This document shows, piece by piece, positions 46,867 through 54,959 of a stretch of 64,000 nt of DNA (the stretch's first letter is position 1; each line of letters begins with the position of its first letter). A program made the position numbers and the translations under genes. The stretch is from Aquisphaera giovannonii (lineage in GTDB: Bacteria > Planctomycetota > Planctomycetia > Isosphaerales > Isosphaeraceae), in NCBI RefSeq assembly GCF_008087625.1, contig NZ_CP042997.1, forward strand, positions 6,448,001 to 6,512,000. The letters run 5' to 3'. Below the pieces are notes generated by a model. That model had not been told where the DNA came from. It ran no database searches and saw only the letters and a program-made list of their open reading frames with translations.

Positions 46867-47571
46867 CTAGACCGGCGGCGACAGCTCGAAGACGCCGACG
46901 GGGCGGGGCACCGTCTCGCCGACGTCGTATTTGCGGTACGAGACGCTCCAGCCATCGGCCTCGAGCGTTTCCAGGAACGCGAAGCTCCCGGGCCGCATGG
47001 GGTCGGCCAGCAGGATGCCGCCTCGCGGGGCGAGGTTGCCTTCGAAGATCCTCCGCAGGTGGGGGCGGAGCGAGTCGCCGTAGAGGACGTCCGCGCCGAG
47101 GATCCAGTCGTAGCGGGCCGCGTCCTCCCAGGCCGTCCAGTCCGCCTCGCGGTGGTCCACCTGCACGCCGTTCGCCTCGGCGTTGCGGCGGGCGAGGTGG
47201 AGGGCCAATTCGTCCCGGTCGGTCTGGACGACGGCCGCGCCCAGCGACGCCGCGACGATCCCCGGCAGGCCGGTCCCGGCCCCCAGCTCCAGCACGCGAC
47301 GGCCCCGGAAGTCGTCGGGACGCGCGGCGACCTCGTGCCCCAGCGCGATTGCCGAGGGCCAGAGCGAGACGCCGTACGGCAGCCGGTTCGTCTTGCGGAC
47401 GATCGCCCGGGTCTCGTCCTCCTCCGTAAGCACGACGCCCACGTGCCGGACCGCCCACTCCCGATCGGCCCCCCGTAGCCGGTACTCCTGCAGGCGGAAG
47501 TCGCCGGCGGTCGTCTCCAGGACCTCCGGCCGGGCGGGCAACTTCTCGTTGTTCGGTCCCGTCGTGGTCAA
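46867..47571 (-). CDS. Class I SAM-dependent methyltransferase
   Basis: The ~234-residue protein has the Rossmann methyltransferase core: motif I 'RVLELGAGTGLPGIVAASLG', motif II acidic 'VVQTDRDELALHLARRNAEA', then 'YDWILGADVLYGDSLRPHLR' and 'RGGILLADPMRPG'. 'LPYGVSLWPSAIALGHEVA' just before motif I is typical of the methyltransferase-16 group (protein-lysine and small-molecule methyltransferases). The target is unknown. TTG 47571 is the likely start; the longer frame reaches into repeat copy C and is probably untranslated. Confidence 0.82.
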   Translation of the reverse strand: MTTTGPNNEKLPARPEVLETTAGDFRLQEYRLRGADREWAVRHVGVVLTEEDETRAIVRKTNRLPYGVSLWPSAIALGHEVAARPDDFRGRRVLELGAGTGLPGIVAASLGAAVVQTDRDELALHLARRNAEANGVQVDHREADWTAWEDAARYDWILGADVLYGDSLRPHLRRIFEGNLAPRGGILLADPMRPGSFAFLETLEADGWSVSYRKYDVGETVPRPVGVFELSPPV

Positions 47572-47634
47572 GGTCGGCGTCCCCGAGGATGAGGCGACGG
47601 GGGCCCGGGCGGCTCGCGCCGGGTAGCCCGCCGA

Positions 47635-47686
47635 TGACGCGGCGATCGCGGTGCGTCCGCGCCGCGCTTGACGCACCCTACAAAAG
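47635..47686. repeat. Partial copy C of the MITE-like element (right end)
   Basis: TGACGCGGCGATC...GGTGCGTC...TTGACGCACCCTACAAAAG matches the right end of copy A, with about 11 extra bases (CGCGCCGCGCT) inside the palindrome. No left end is apparent. It lies between two minus-strand genes, upstream of the methyltransferase. Confidence 0.65.
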
Positions 47687-47700
47687 AGGATGTGACCAAA

Positions 47701-48186
47701 TCAGGATTCGTTCTGGTGGAGCGCGGCGTGCTGCTCGTCGGTCTGGGGCCGGGTGTCGCGGCCGCGGCGGTGGGTGAGCTCGATCCGGCTGAGGTACTTG
47801 ACGTTCGCGCAGTCGTCGAGCTCGCTGGTGTGGCAGGCGGACGGGTCGCGGATCAGGAAGCGGAAGGGGCCGCATTCCGCGGGGCCCAGCGGCCGGCCCC
47901 CCAGGCGGTAGACGACGATCGCCTCCGCCCGGATCGCCTGGAGCGGGATGGAGACGTGGAAGTCGTCGCGGTCCGCGTGGAGCGTCAGGTAGTTCGCCTC
48001 GGGCCGGGGGCGGACCCGATCGAGGATCGCGTCGAGGGCGACGCCGTCCCCCTTTCGCTTCGGGTGGAACCGCGAGACGTCCTCCACCTGGTGGCCGGCC
48101 GGCAGCGCGGCGAGGTCCGCGAACGCGAGCCGGGACGGGTTCTCCACGAGGCCGTCGACGGTCAGGGCGGGCTCGTCCATGGGCAT
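47701..48186 (-). CDS. Small molybdopterin-binding-domain (sulfite oxidase-like) protein
   Basis: The 161-residue protein is an Oxidored_molyb domain with almost nothing else: 'LTVDGLVENPSRLAFADLAA', 'LPAGHQVEDVSRFHPKRKGD', 'GVALDAILDRV', 'HADRDDFHVSIPLQAIRAEA' and 'LGPAECGPFRFLIRD'. Full sulfite oxidases are larger and carry a dimerisation domain; here the Mo-ligating cysteine of the classic motif is not clearly present, so catalytic activity is uncertain. No signal peptide, so it seems cytoplasmic. It follows the Hsp70 gene by 17 bp on the same strand. Confidence 0.72.
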   Translation of the reverse strand: MPMDEPALTVDGLVENPSRLAFADLAALPAGHQVEDVSRFHPKRKGDGVALDAILDRVRPRPEANYLTLHADRDDFHVSIPLQAIRAEAIVVYRLGGRPLGPAECGPFRFLIRDPSACHTSELDDCANVKYLSRIELTHRRGRDTRPQTDEQHAALHQNES

Positions 48187-48203
48187 CGGGCTCCAAACTC
48201 CGC

Positions 48204-50039
48204 TCAGTCCGCGGAGGGTTCGCGGACGTTGAATTCGAGCTTCCAGCGGCGGTCGTCGCGCGTGCTCTGGCACCAGAGCTCCAGCGTGCCGACCTCGTTC
48301 ACGTCCGAGTGCAGGCGGACGGGGACGGTCTCGCCCGCGTCGCCGTCCTCGGAGGGGAGGGTCATCTCCAGCGGGGCCAGCTCCTGGATCTCCTCCGGGT
48401 TCCAGCGGTCGAGCACGGTGCCCACGGCGTCGTCCCGCCGGGTGGTCGAGCCGAGGAAGCGGAAGACGGCCGGCTCGCCGACGACCAGGCCCAGGTCCGA
48501 GCTGGGCACGTCGGCCTTGGTCCCTTCCTCCATCCCCATGGGGACGACGCAGAGGGCCTTGATCGGCGGGGCCACGCCGGGCACCGCCGGCGCGGAGGTC
48601 TCCAGCCCGACGTAATAGGAGCGGGCCACGCCGCCGCGGATCCGCACGCCCTTGCCCTTGCGCACCTGCCCGTAGTAGGCCGCGCCGCGGGCGACGGCAA
48701 GGTCCAGGTCGCCCGACTCGAGCTCGGGCACGGGCTTGCCGGCCCAGGACGAGAGGACGTCCAGGACCCGCTTTCGGAGCTCGGTCGCCTTGAAGACGCC
48801 GCCGTTGAACAGGACGGCGGAGGGGAAGACCATCGAGCCGCCGGTGTGCAGCGAGCCGGCCTGCTGGCCGAGGAACCGCGCCAGGTGGCGGGTGATCGCC
48901 GGGTCCGCGGCGTAGGGCAGGCCGATCTCGGTCAGGCCGACGCGGCGCCCCCGGGCGGGCAGGTCCGTCGGCTTGCAAGCCGGGAAGAAGCCCTCCAGGA
49001 GCGTCCGGTCGAGCACCTCGCGGGTCAGCTCGGTCTTGATCGAGCCGCCGATGACCTTCGACCCGCGGCCCAGGACCGTGACGGGCGCTGCGGCCTTCTT
49101 CGGGTCGGCGAAGAGCGCCTCCTTGGCGGCGCGGCAGGCGTAATTGAGGGCCACGCGCTGGGCGGCGTCGAGCCCCTCCATGCCCTGCGGGAGCGTCGCC
49201 GCGACCGCGTAGGCGAGGGCCAGGTCCATGTTGTCGCCGCCGAGCAGGATGTGCTCGCCGACCGCCAGTCGGGAGAGCACGAGGTCGCCGGCCTCCTCGG
49301 TGACGGCGATCAGGGTCAGGTCGGTCGTGCCGCCGCCGACGTCGCAGACCAGGAGGATATCGCCGACCTTGACGTGCTTCCGCCATTTGTCCCCCCGGGC
49401 GGCGAGCCACGCGTAGAAGGCCGCCTGGGGCTCCTCCAGGAGCGTGACCTGCTTGAGGCCGGCGAGGCCCGCGGCCTCCATGGTGAGCTCCCGGGCGACG
49501 GCGTCGAACGAGGCCGGGACCGTCAGCAGGACGTCCTGGTTCTCCAGCCGCTCGTCCGCCTTCTTGCCCGGGATCTTGGCATTCCAGGCGTCGCGGAGGT
49601 GCTCCAGGTACGCGGCCGACGCGGCCACGGGGGAGACCTTCGCCACGTCCTCGGGCGCCGCCCACGGCAGGATCGCGCCGCGGCGGTCCACGCCGGCGTG
49701 GGAGAGCCAGCTCTTGGCCGAGCCGACGAGCCGGCCCGGGACCTTCGCGCCGTGCTCGCGCGCGAACGTGCCGACGGCGCGGTCCGGCGGCGACTTCCAG
49801 GGCAGGTCCAGGGCCCCGGCGGGGAACTCGCGGGGCGACGCCAGGTACAGGAAGGAGGGCAGGAGGGGCCGCTCCGAGACGTCGCCGGCGGCGACGAGCT
49901 GGGGGATCGGCAGCGTCTCGATGGGCGTCGTCGCCGCGCCCGGGCCGGCGCCCGCGGCCGAGCCCTCGGCCTCGGAGGCGGCGTAGGCGATCGCGGAGTT
50001 CGTGGTTCCGAGGTCGATGCCGACGACGTAGCGGGACAT
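48204..50039 (-). CDS. Hsp70-family (DnaK-like) ATPase
   Basis: The 611-residue protein has the actin-like ATPase motifs of Hsp70: phosphate 1 'VVGIDLGTTNSAIAYA', connect 1 'VTLLEEPQAAFYAWLA', phosphate 2 'LLVCDVGGGTTDLTLIAV' and the adenosine motif 'VLFNGGVFKATELRKRVLDV'. The C-terminal ~150 residues replace the usual substrate-binding domain with a shorter beta-rich end, and no EEVD-like tail is present. This marks the non-canonical Hsp70 group that occurs next to DUF2760, as here. It may act on a dedicated client rather than as a general chaperone; the client is not known. Confidence 0.9.
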   Translation of the reverse strand: MSRYVVGIDLGTTNSAIAYAASEAEGSAAGAGPGAATTPIETLPIPQLVAAGDVSERPLLPSFLYLASPREFPAGALDLPWKSPPDRAVGTFAREHGAKVPGRLVGSAKSWLSHAGVDRRGAILPWAAPEDVAKVSPVAASAAYLEHLRDAWNAKIPGKKADERLENQDVLLTVPASFDAVARELTMEAAGLAGLKQVTLLEEPQAAFYAWLAARGDKWRKHVKVGDILLVCDVGGGTTDLTLIAVTEEAGDLVLSRLAVGEHILLGGDNMDLALAYAVAATLPQGMEGLDAAQRVALNYACRAAKEALFADPKKAAAPVTVLGRGSKVIGGSIKTELTREVLDRTLLEGFFPACKPTDLPARGRRVGLTEIGLPYAADPAITRHLARFLGQQAGSLHTGGSMVFPSAVLFNGGVFKATELRKRVLDVLSSWAGKPVPELESGDLDLAVARGAAYYGQVRKGKGVRIRGGVARSYYVGLETSAPAVPGVAPPIKALCVVPMGMEEGTKADVPSSDLGLVVGEPAVFRFLGSTTRRDDAVGTVLDRWNPEEIQELAPLEMTLPSEDGDAGETVPVRLHSDVNEVGTLELWCQSTRDDRRWKLEFNVREPSAD

Positions 50040-50112
50040 TGCGGTGGGCTCTCTCGGGGTCGGTCGTCAGGATGGCAAGCGGGACTCGATGGTCAACGAC
50101 CCGTCGGGCCGA

Positions 50113-50625
50113 TCAGTTCACCTCGACCTCGGCCGGGGAGAGGACCGGGGTCTCGTCGCGGGTCGCGGGGAGCGTCGGCAGGTGGACGGCGCTGACGCGC
50201 CAGCCGTGGTGCTTGAGCACGCCGCGGAACGGCGGCTTGCCGTCCACGTTGCCGATCAGGCGGATGGCGGCGGGGTCGAAGTCGGCCGGGACGTTCACCG
50301 GCGACTCCTCCGGCCCGTTCAGGATCGGCTCGATGGTCAGGTAATCCTTCAGCGACTTGCGGCAGCCCCGGTGTATGTCCCGCACCGCCGCGCCGATCTG
50401 GGCGTCGCTGTAGGCGTCGATGTCCTCCTGGAGGAAGTCGACGAGCCGCCCGTCGCGCTGGAGCACGGCGAGGATCCGCAGGTCCGGGCCCGTCGGCGCC
50501 GGGAAGAAGAGCGGCTCGACGCGCTCCGCGAACGCCGCGTCGGTCAGGATCCGCCAGAATGCCTTGAGGGAGAGCAGGAATCGATTCAAGTGTCGGGCCT
50601 CGCGCTCGCGTCCTTCGCCGATCAT
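50113..50625 (-). CDS. DUF2760 protein
   Basis: The 170-residue protein matches the DUF2760 type: 'LLSLKAFWRILTDAAFAERV', 'LRILAVLQRDGRLVDFLQED', 'AYSDAQIGAAVRDIHRGCRK', 'LTIEPILNGPEESPVNVP' and 'PPFRGVLKHHGWRV'. The function of the family is unknown, but it is commonly found before Hsp70-like genes, and here it lies 73 bp upstream of one on the same strand. It has no signal peptide. It may be a co-factor or substrate of the neighbouring Hsp70, which is inference from gene order. Confidence 0.88.
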   Translation of the reverse strand: MIGEGREREARHLNRFLLSLKAFWRILTDAAFAERVEPLFFPAPTGPDLRILAVLQRDGRLVDFLQEDIDAYSDAQIGAAVRDIHRGCRKSLKDYLTIEPILNGPEESPVNVPADFDPAAIRLIGNVDGKPPFRGVLKHHGWRVSAVHLPTLPATRDETPVLSPAEVEVN

Positions 50626-50812
50626 GGGCGCCCCCCGGGCTCGCCGGCCGCGCCCATCGCGTGCCGCCCGGCAAGCCGACCGGCGTCACCTCGAATCCCG
50701 GCCGTTCCAGGAAGTACCCATCTTAACATCAGCCCAGATCGAGGGAAACGGCAGCGGACAGCGAACTACGTGGAATGGATCGCGACGCGGCGACGTTGCT
50801 GCCGTCTTGGGA

Positions 50813-50818
50813 TACAAT
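50813..50818 (+). promoter_or_regulatory. -10 element implying a leaderless mRNA
   Basis: TACAAT ends six bases before ATG 50825, which puts the transcription start on or next to the start codon. No ribosome-binding site lies between. Confidence 0.45.
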
Positions 50819-50824
50819 GTTGGC

Positions 50825-51262
50825 ATGGCCCGACGCCCCGACCACAAACACGGCATCAAACGCGGCCGAATTCGTGAGTGGCCCGACGGCGTCGGCACGC
50901 CCGCGGAGGTTGCTGCCAGAATTTCCTATGTGGGGAGCGCGCAGCACAAGACGTACGACTCGCCCGCCGGTCCGCCCGCTTTCAAGGCGGACAAGGCGAA
51001 GTGCGATCGCTATCGGAGGGAAGACTGGCCGCTCCTGCGCGGTGCCCTCCGGGACGCGATCCTCGCCGGCTCTCTCGGGGAGTTCCGGGGTCAATTCCCG
51101 TCGAGGGCCTGGGCCTGGATCAATGACGTCCTGCACGAGGCCCGGTTGACCAATCCTGCAACCGGCGAGTACCACGGCTTCCCGATCAATGACCCGCGGC
51201 AGTACCCGGAGCCCCCGGAACGTCTGGAGGCCGCACCTCGTGTCCAGATCCCTGTCGTTTGA
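50825..51262 (+). CDS. Small protein of a two-gene cassette, unknown
   Basis: The 145-residue protein is basic at its start ('MARRPDHKHGIKRGRIREWP') and then has 'PAEVAARISYVGSAQHKTYD', 'PPAFKADKAKCDRY', 'LLRGALRDAILAGSLGEFRG' and 'WAWINDVLHEARLTNPATGE', ending in a Pro-rich tail. There is no signal peptide or membrane segment. I recall similar small proteins beside ImmA/IrrE-like genes in other bacteria but know no function. Its last 23 bp overlap the next gene. With no ribosome-binding site and a -10 immediately upstream, the message may be leaderless. A toxin-antitoxin or defence role is only a possibility. Confidence 0.72.
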   Translation: MARRPDHKHGIKRGRIREWPDGVGTPAEVAARISYVGSAQHKTYDSPAGPPAFKADKAKCDRYRREDWPLLRGALRDAILAGSLGEFRGQFPSRAWAWINDVLHEARLTNPATGEYHGFPINDPRQYPEPPERLEAAPRVQIPVV

Positions 51263-52595
51263 GAGCGATCCGGTCGACCAGCCAGCGGCCTCCGACGCGC
51301 TGGAAAGGGCGACGTGGTGTGCGCTGAGGGTCCGCGTCGGGGATCGGTTCGCCTCGAGGATCTGGGATAGGGAGCTCAACGGAGAGCGGACAACACTCTA
51401 TGTCCCGGCGTTCCCGATCGCCGAATGGATCGCGAACAATTGGTGGTTCCTGTTCCATGAGCCGTGCAGGTGGGAGGCTGTCCCGAGGTCCGTCGGCAGG
51501 CCCGCCGAGTTCGACTGGACGAGGCGTCATTGCCTCCGCGCGGCGGACTCGGCGCTCCTGCTGCCGAACCTATTCGTGTTCCACGACGGCCACGGCCCGC
51601 GAGTCGAGTGGCGGCCCGATGCATCGGGTAGCCTGCCGAACATGCCGGGCGAGTTCATCGGGTACGGGGCCGAGCCGCTCGATGCCGGACCGACGCAATC
51701 GGCGCTGGGCGAATTCGTCCGCGCGACGCTCGGGCGGGTCTCGCATCTCCCCGACGAACGGGCCCTGGAGCTCGCGACCTTGTGGCGGTCCATCGAGAAG
51801 GCGGACGAGGACGAGAGGCAATTCTGCACCCTCGCGGGGACCATGGGCATCGATCCGTACGATCCGGACACGATGACCGAAGAGTTGGCATCCTTCCTGG
51901 AAGAGGCTGCCACCGAGCACACGCTCCCACTCGTCCTCGACCTCGCCAAGGTCTCCGGGCCGGGCACCATCGAGGAGCGTTGGTCCTGGATCGTCGAGGC
52001 TTCGAGGGAGTTGGGAATGCTGAGCGGGCCGCGCCTCCGGTTCCCAGACCTGCCTTCCCGGGACCTATCGCCGGCCGAGTTCGGGTATGAGCTCGCCAGG
52101 AAGGTAAGGCGGCGGCTCTCCGAGGAGCTCGGCCCGCTCCCCTCGGTCGAGGAGCTCGGTCCGCTTCCCTCGGTCGAGGAGGCGGCCAACAGGCTGCTCG
52201 CGGGTCGGTTCCGCGTCGTCGCCCGGAATCATGTCCCCGGCAAGGAAGTCCAGGCCATCGTGGGGATGACCCTTCGAGGCGAGGTCATCGCGGCGGGCCC
52301 GGAGGTCCCCAGTGAGTCGGGGCGGCGTTTCCAGGTCGCGAGGAGGCTCTTTCACGCCTTGATCGGTAGGGAGTCGTGCCCTCGCCTCGTGACCCGCGGC
52401 TTCTCCTGGGATCAGAAGGCGTCGCGGGCATTCGCCGCGGAGCTGCTCGCTCCTCAGCGAGCCCTCATGGCCCGGCTGGCGGACGATCTCGCCGATGCTC
52501 AATTCATCGACCAGGCCGCGGGGGAGTTCCAGGTCAGTTCCATGGTGGTTCAGCGACAACTCGAGAATGCCGGGGCCGGTCTCTCCGCGGACTAG
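51240..52595 (+). CDS. ImmA/IrrE-like protein with a degenerate zinc site
   Basis: The 451-residue protein has an N-terminal ~170-residue domain ('YVPAFPIAEWIANNWWFLFH', 'RRHCLRAADSALLLPNLFVF') and a helical middle. Its C-terminal region resembles ImmA/IrrE metallopeptidases: 'FQVARRLFHALIG' followed by 'SWDQKASRAFAAELLAPQRA'. Where active members have HExxH, this protein reads HALIG, so one His remains and the Glu and second His are lost; proteolysis is unlikely. GTG 51240 has GGAGG nine bases upstream and overlaps the previous gene by 23 bp, indicating coupled translation. Confidence 0.75.
   Translation: MSRSLSFESDPVDQPAASDALERATWCALRVRVGDRFASRIWDRELNGERTTLYVPAFPIAEWIANNWWFLFHEPCRWEAVPRSVGRPAEFDWTRRHCLRAADSALLLPNLFVFHDGHGPRVEWRPDASGSLPNMPGEFIGYGAEPLDAGPTQSALGEFVRATLGRVSHLPDERALELATLWRSIEKADEDERQFCTLAGTMGIDPYDPDTMTEELASFLEEAATEHTLPLVLDLAKVSGPGTIEERWSWIVEASRELGMLSGPRLRFPDLPSRDLSPAEFGYELARKVRRRLSEELGPLPSVEELGPLPSVEEAANRLLAGRFRVVARNHVPGKEVQAIVGMTLRGEVIAAGPEVPSESGRRFQVARRLFHALIGRESCPRLVTRGFSWDQKASRAFAAELLAPQRALMARLADDLADAQFIDQAAGEFQVSSMVVQRQLENAGAGLSAD
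52122..52175 (+). repeat. 27-bp in-frame tandem duplication
   Basis: Two units (52122-52148 and 52149-52175) differ at two bases and encode 'EELGPLPSV' twice in the linker of the ImmA/IrrE-like protein. Confidence 0.85.
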
Positions 52596-52667
52596 AGGCC
52601 ACCACGGCTTGTGATGGACACGAACGAAACCGGGCCGTCCCATGAGGCCGTTCGATCTCGACGGAGT

Positions 52668-53531
52668 TCAGCCTGCCCCGGGAGGTTCCAGGGTCGCCAG
52701 CGGGGCGAACAGCTCGGGCAGCTCGTGCTCGTAGGCTTTCCACCGGGCGACCGAGCGGGCGTGGATCGGCTGGCGGACCTGCAGCCGGCTGCCGGTGTGG
52801 ACGGGGCGGGACGTGCGGTGGAACTCGACGCAGGCGGGATCCCACTCCAGGCCGAGGGCGGCGATCAGGCGGCGGGCCGCGCCCTCCAGGTCGGACACGA
52901 CGTCCTCGTACCGGACCTCGTGGATGGGGACCGGCAGGACCGCTCGCCAGTGGTCCATGAGCCTCAGGTGCTGGCGGAAGACGCAGGCGAGGTGCTCGGG
53001 GTCGCTGGCCCAGGGGACGCTCCGGAAGTCGGCGGCGTAGCACGAGAGGGCCGCGTCGCGGAGGTCGCGGCGGCAGAGGATGAACGTCGCCCGGGGGAAC
53101 ATCGCGGCGAGGAGGCCGAGGTGGTAATAGTTCTCGGGCAGCTTGTCCACGATCCGCTCGGCCCGGTCGCCGGCGAGGGACCGCAGCCGTTCGAGGTGGC
53201 GCTGGGCCAGCCCGCGGACGATCTCGGGCGTCAGCAGCGGCACGCACTCGGCGGGGGGCAGGGGGCGGCCGACCACCGCGGGGAGCTCCTCGAAGGTGCG
53301 GCACGCCCAGAGCAGCTCGCCGGCGCCGTGGACCGCCGGGTGGCTCGCCAGGATCTGCTCCACGAGAGTCGTCCCCGAGCGAGGGAGGCCGATGACGAAG
53401 ACGGGCTGGCTCGCGTCCAGCCCGGCGCCGGGTAAGCGTCTCGAAAGTGGGTGGGAAATTCCGTAGAACAGAGGTCTTCGATGCGTCGCCTCGGAATCAG
53501 TAGCCTTCTGTTCACGGAGGGTCCCCGTCAT
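52668..53531 (-). pseudogene. 3' half of an interrupted TPR-sulfotransferase gene
   Basis: From 53429 down this frame encodes a sulfotransferase domain: the PAPS 5'-phosphate loop 'VFVIGLPRSGTTLVEQILAS', 'HGAGELLWACRTFEELPAVV', the 3'-phosphate motif region 'FPRATFILCRRDLRDAALSC', and 'VRYEDVVSDLEGAARRLIAA'. The first ~34 codons of the open frame (53531-53430) are insertion-sequence DNA, so this is not a natural N-terminus. The domain would transfer sulphate from PAPS to a protein or glycan. The matching 5' half lies beyond the element at 54960-55844. A truncated product could still be made from a start inside the element, but is unlikely to work normally. Confidence 0.85.
53421..53429. repeat. 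Target-site duplication, left copy
   Basis: CCCGGCGCC, identical to 54960-54968 on the other side of the insertion sequence. Confidence 0.75.
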
Positions 53532-54959
53532 GTCCTTCGAGCATCTGCCCGAGCGGCAGGCCCGCCTCGCCCAGGATCTCTACGAGGAGCTCCGGGCGGC
53601 CTCGGACGCGGACATCCGGGCCATGGCCGAGCTGCTGGCCACCAAGCCCGACGACGAGCTCTTCGGCGAGGCCGAGTTCCAGCTCCGCGACATGGTCCAT
53701 CGGGTCGGCGCCAAGGCCCTCCAGGCCGCTGCCATGCAGCGGAAAAAAGGGGGTATGTAGGGTCCAGCACGAGCTGCCCCCGCTGCTCCGAGGCCGCCCG
53801 CTTCAAGGGCTATCGGCCCAAGGGGCTGGTCTCGGCCCTGGGCCCGCTGCGCATCGAGCGCGGCTACTACCACTGCCCGCGATGCCGCGAGGGCCACTGC
53901 CCCGCCGACGCCGCCTTCGGCCTCGACGGCGGCGACCTGACCTCCGGCGCCGCCGAGCTGGCCTGCCTGGCGGCGGCCCGGGAGAGCTTCGCCAAGGCCG
54001 CCGATGTCGCCCTGCCGCGGATGTGCGGCCTGGACCTCGCCGAGTCCACCGTGGAGCGGGTCGCCGAGGCCGTCGGCGCCGAGGTGGGCCGGGCCATCGA
54101 GTCCAAGGTCCCCTTCGACGAGGCGGGCCCCTGGGCCTGGCACGTGGACGCCGAGGGGATGACCTGCGCCTACGTGTCGATCGACCTGACGGGCGTCCGC
54201 AGGCAGGGGCCCGAGGGGGCCGCGGCCGAGGGGGAGATGATCGCCGTGGGCATGGTCTACAACCCCATCCCCGAGGGCCGCGAGCGATGGGCGACCCAGG
54301 GCCGGCGCCGGCCCCCCCGGCAGGCGAGGTACGTCGCCAGCGCCGAGGGCCAGGAGGCGGTGGCCGAGCCGCTGCGACACATGGCCGCCCGGGCGGGCAT
54401 GGGCGAGGCCCGGCGCTGGATCGCGGTGTGCGACGGCGGGTCGGGGCTGGAGGACCTGCTGAGGCGGCACTTCGGGCGGATCGACGCGGTGATCCTGGAC
54501 TTCTACCACGCCAGCGAGCACCTGGGGGACCTGGCCAAGGCCTGGCACGCCGACGAGGCCCAGGCGGAGGCGGCGCACGCGGCGTGGTCGCATCGGCTGA
54601 AGCACGAGGGGGGCGCCGCGATGCTGGCCTGGCTGGAGGGCCTGGACGTCGCGGCCGCCCCGCGGGCGCGGGCGACGTGGGAGGCGACGGTGAACTACTT
54701 CCGCAACCAGCACCACCGGATGGACTACCCGGCCTACCTGGCCAAGGGGTGGCAGATCGGCTCGGGCCCGATGGAGGCCGGCTGCAAGCTGGTGATCAAC
54801 GAGCGGCTCAACGGCACCGGGATGCGCTGGGGCCATCAGGGGGCCGACGCCATGGCCCACCTCCGGGCCCTCTACCTCAGCGAGTCCGCCCTCTGGACCG
54901 GCTTCTGGGCCAACCGCCGGAAGGCAGCTTGACCTTTACCACTTACAAGACGCTCACCC
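53430..54959 (+). mobile_element. ISKra4-like insertion sequence
   Basis: The 1530-bp element has imperfect terminal inverted repeats of about 20 bp: left GGGTAAGCGTCTCGAAAGTG and right (complement) GGGTGAGCGTCTTGTAAGTG. It is flanked by a 9-bp duplication, CCCGGCGCC. It carries one transposase in two overlapping frames. Deleting it plus one duplication rejoins the sulfotransferase gene in frame. Exact ends are ambiguous by 1-2 bases because of the G/C-rich flanks. Confidence 0.88.
53530..54932 (+). CDS. ISKra4-family transposase, made by frameshift
   Basis: The first frame (53530-53760, 76 residues, 'MSFEHLPERQARLAQDLYEE') starts nine bases after GGAGG and ends at TAG 53758-53760. The second frame, shifted -1, continues to 54932 as the catalytic part. 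It has a zinc-ribbon ('CPRCSEAARFKGY', 'YYHCPRCREGHCP'), then 'WHVDAEGMTCAYVSIDLTG', 'VCDGGSGLEDLLRRHFGRID', 'LDFYHASEHLGDLAKAW' and 'GWQIGSGPMEAGCKLVINER', which carry the likely DDE acids. The A6G5 run at 53743-53753 (in frame CGG AAA AAA GGG) is a good site for -1 slippage by ribosome or polymerase. The element looks intact. Confidence 0.85.
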
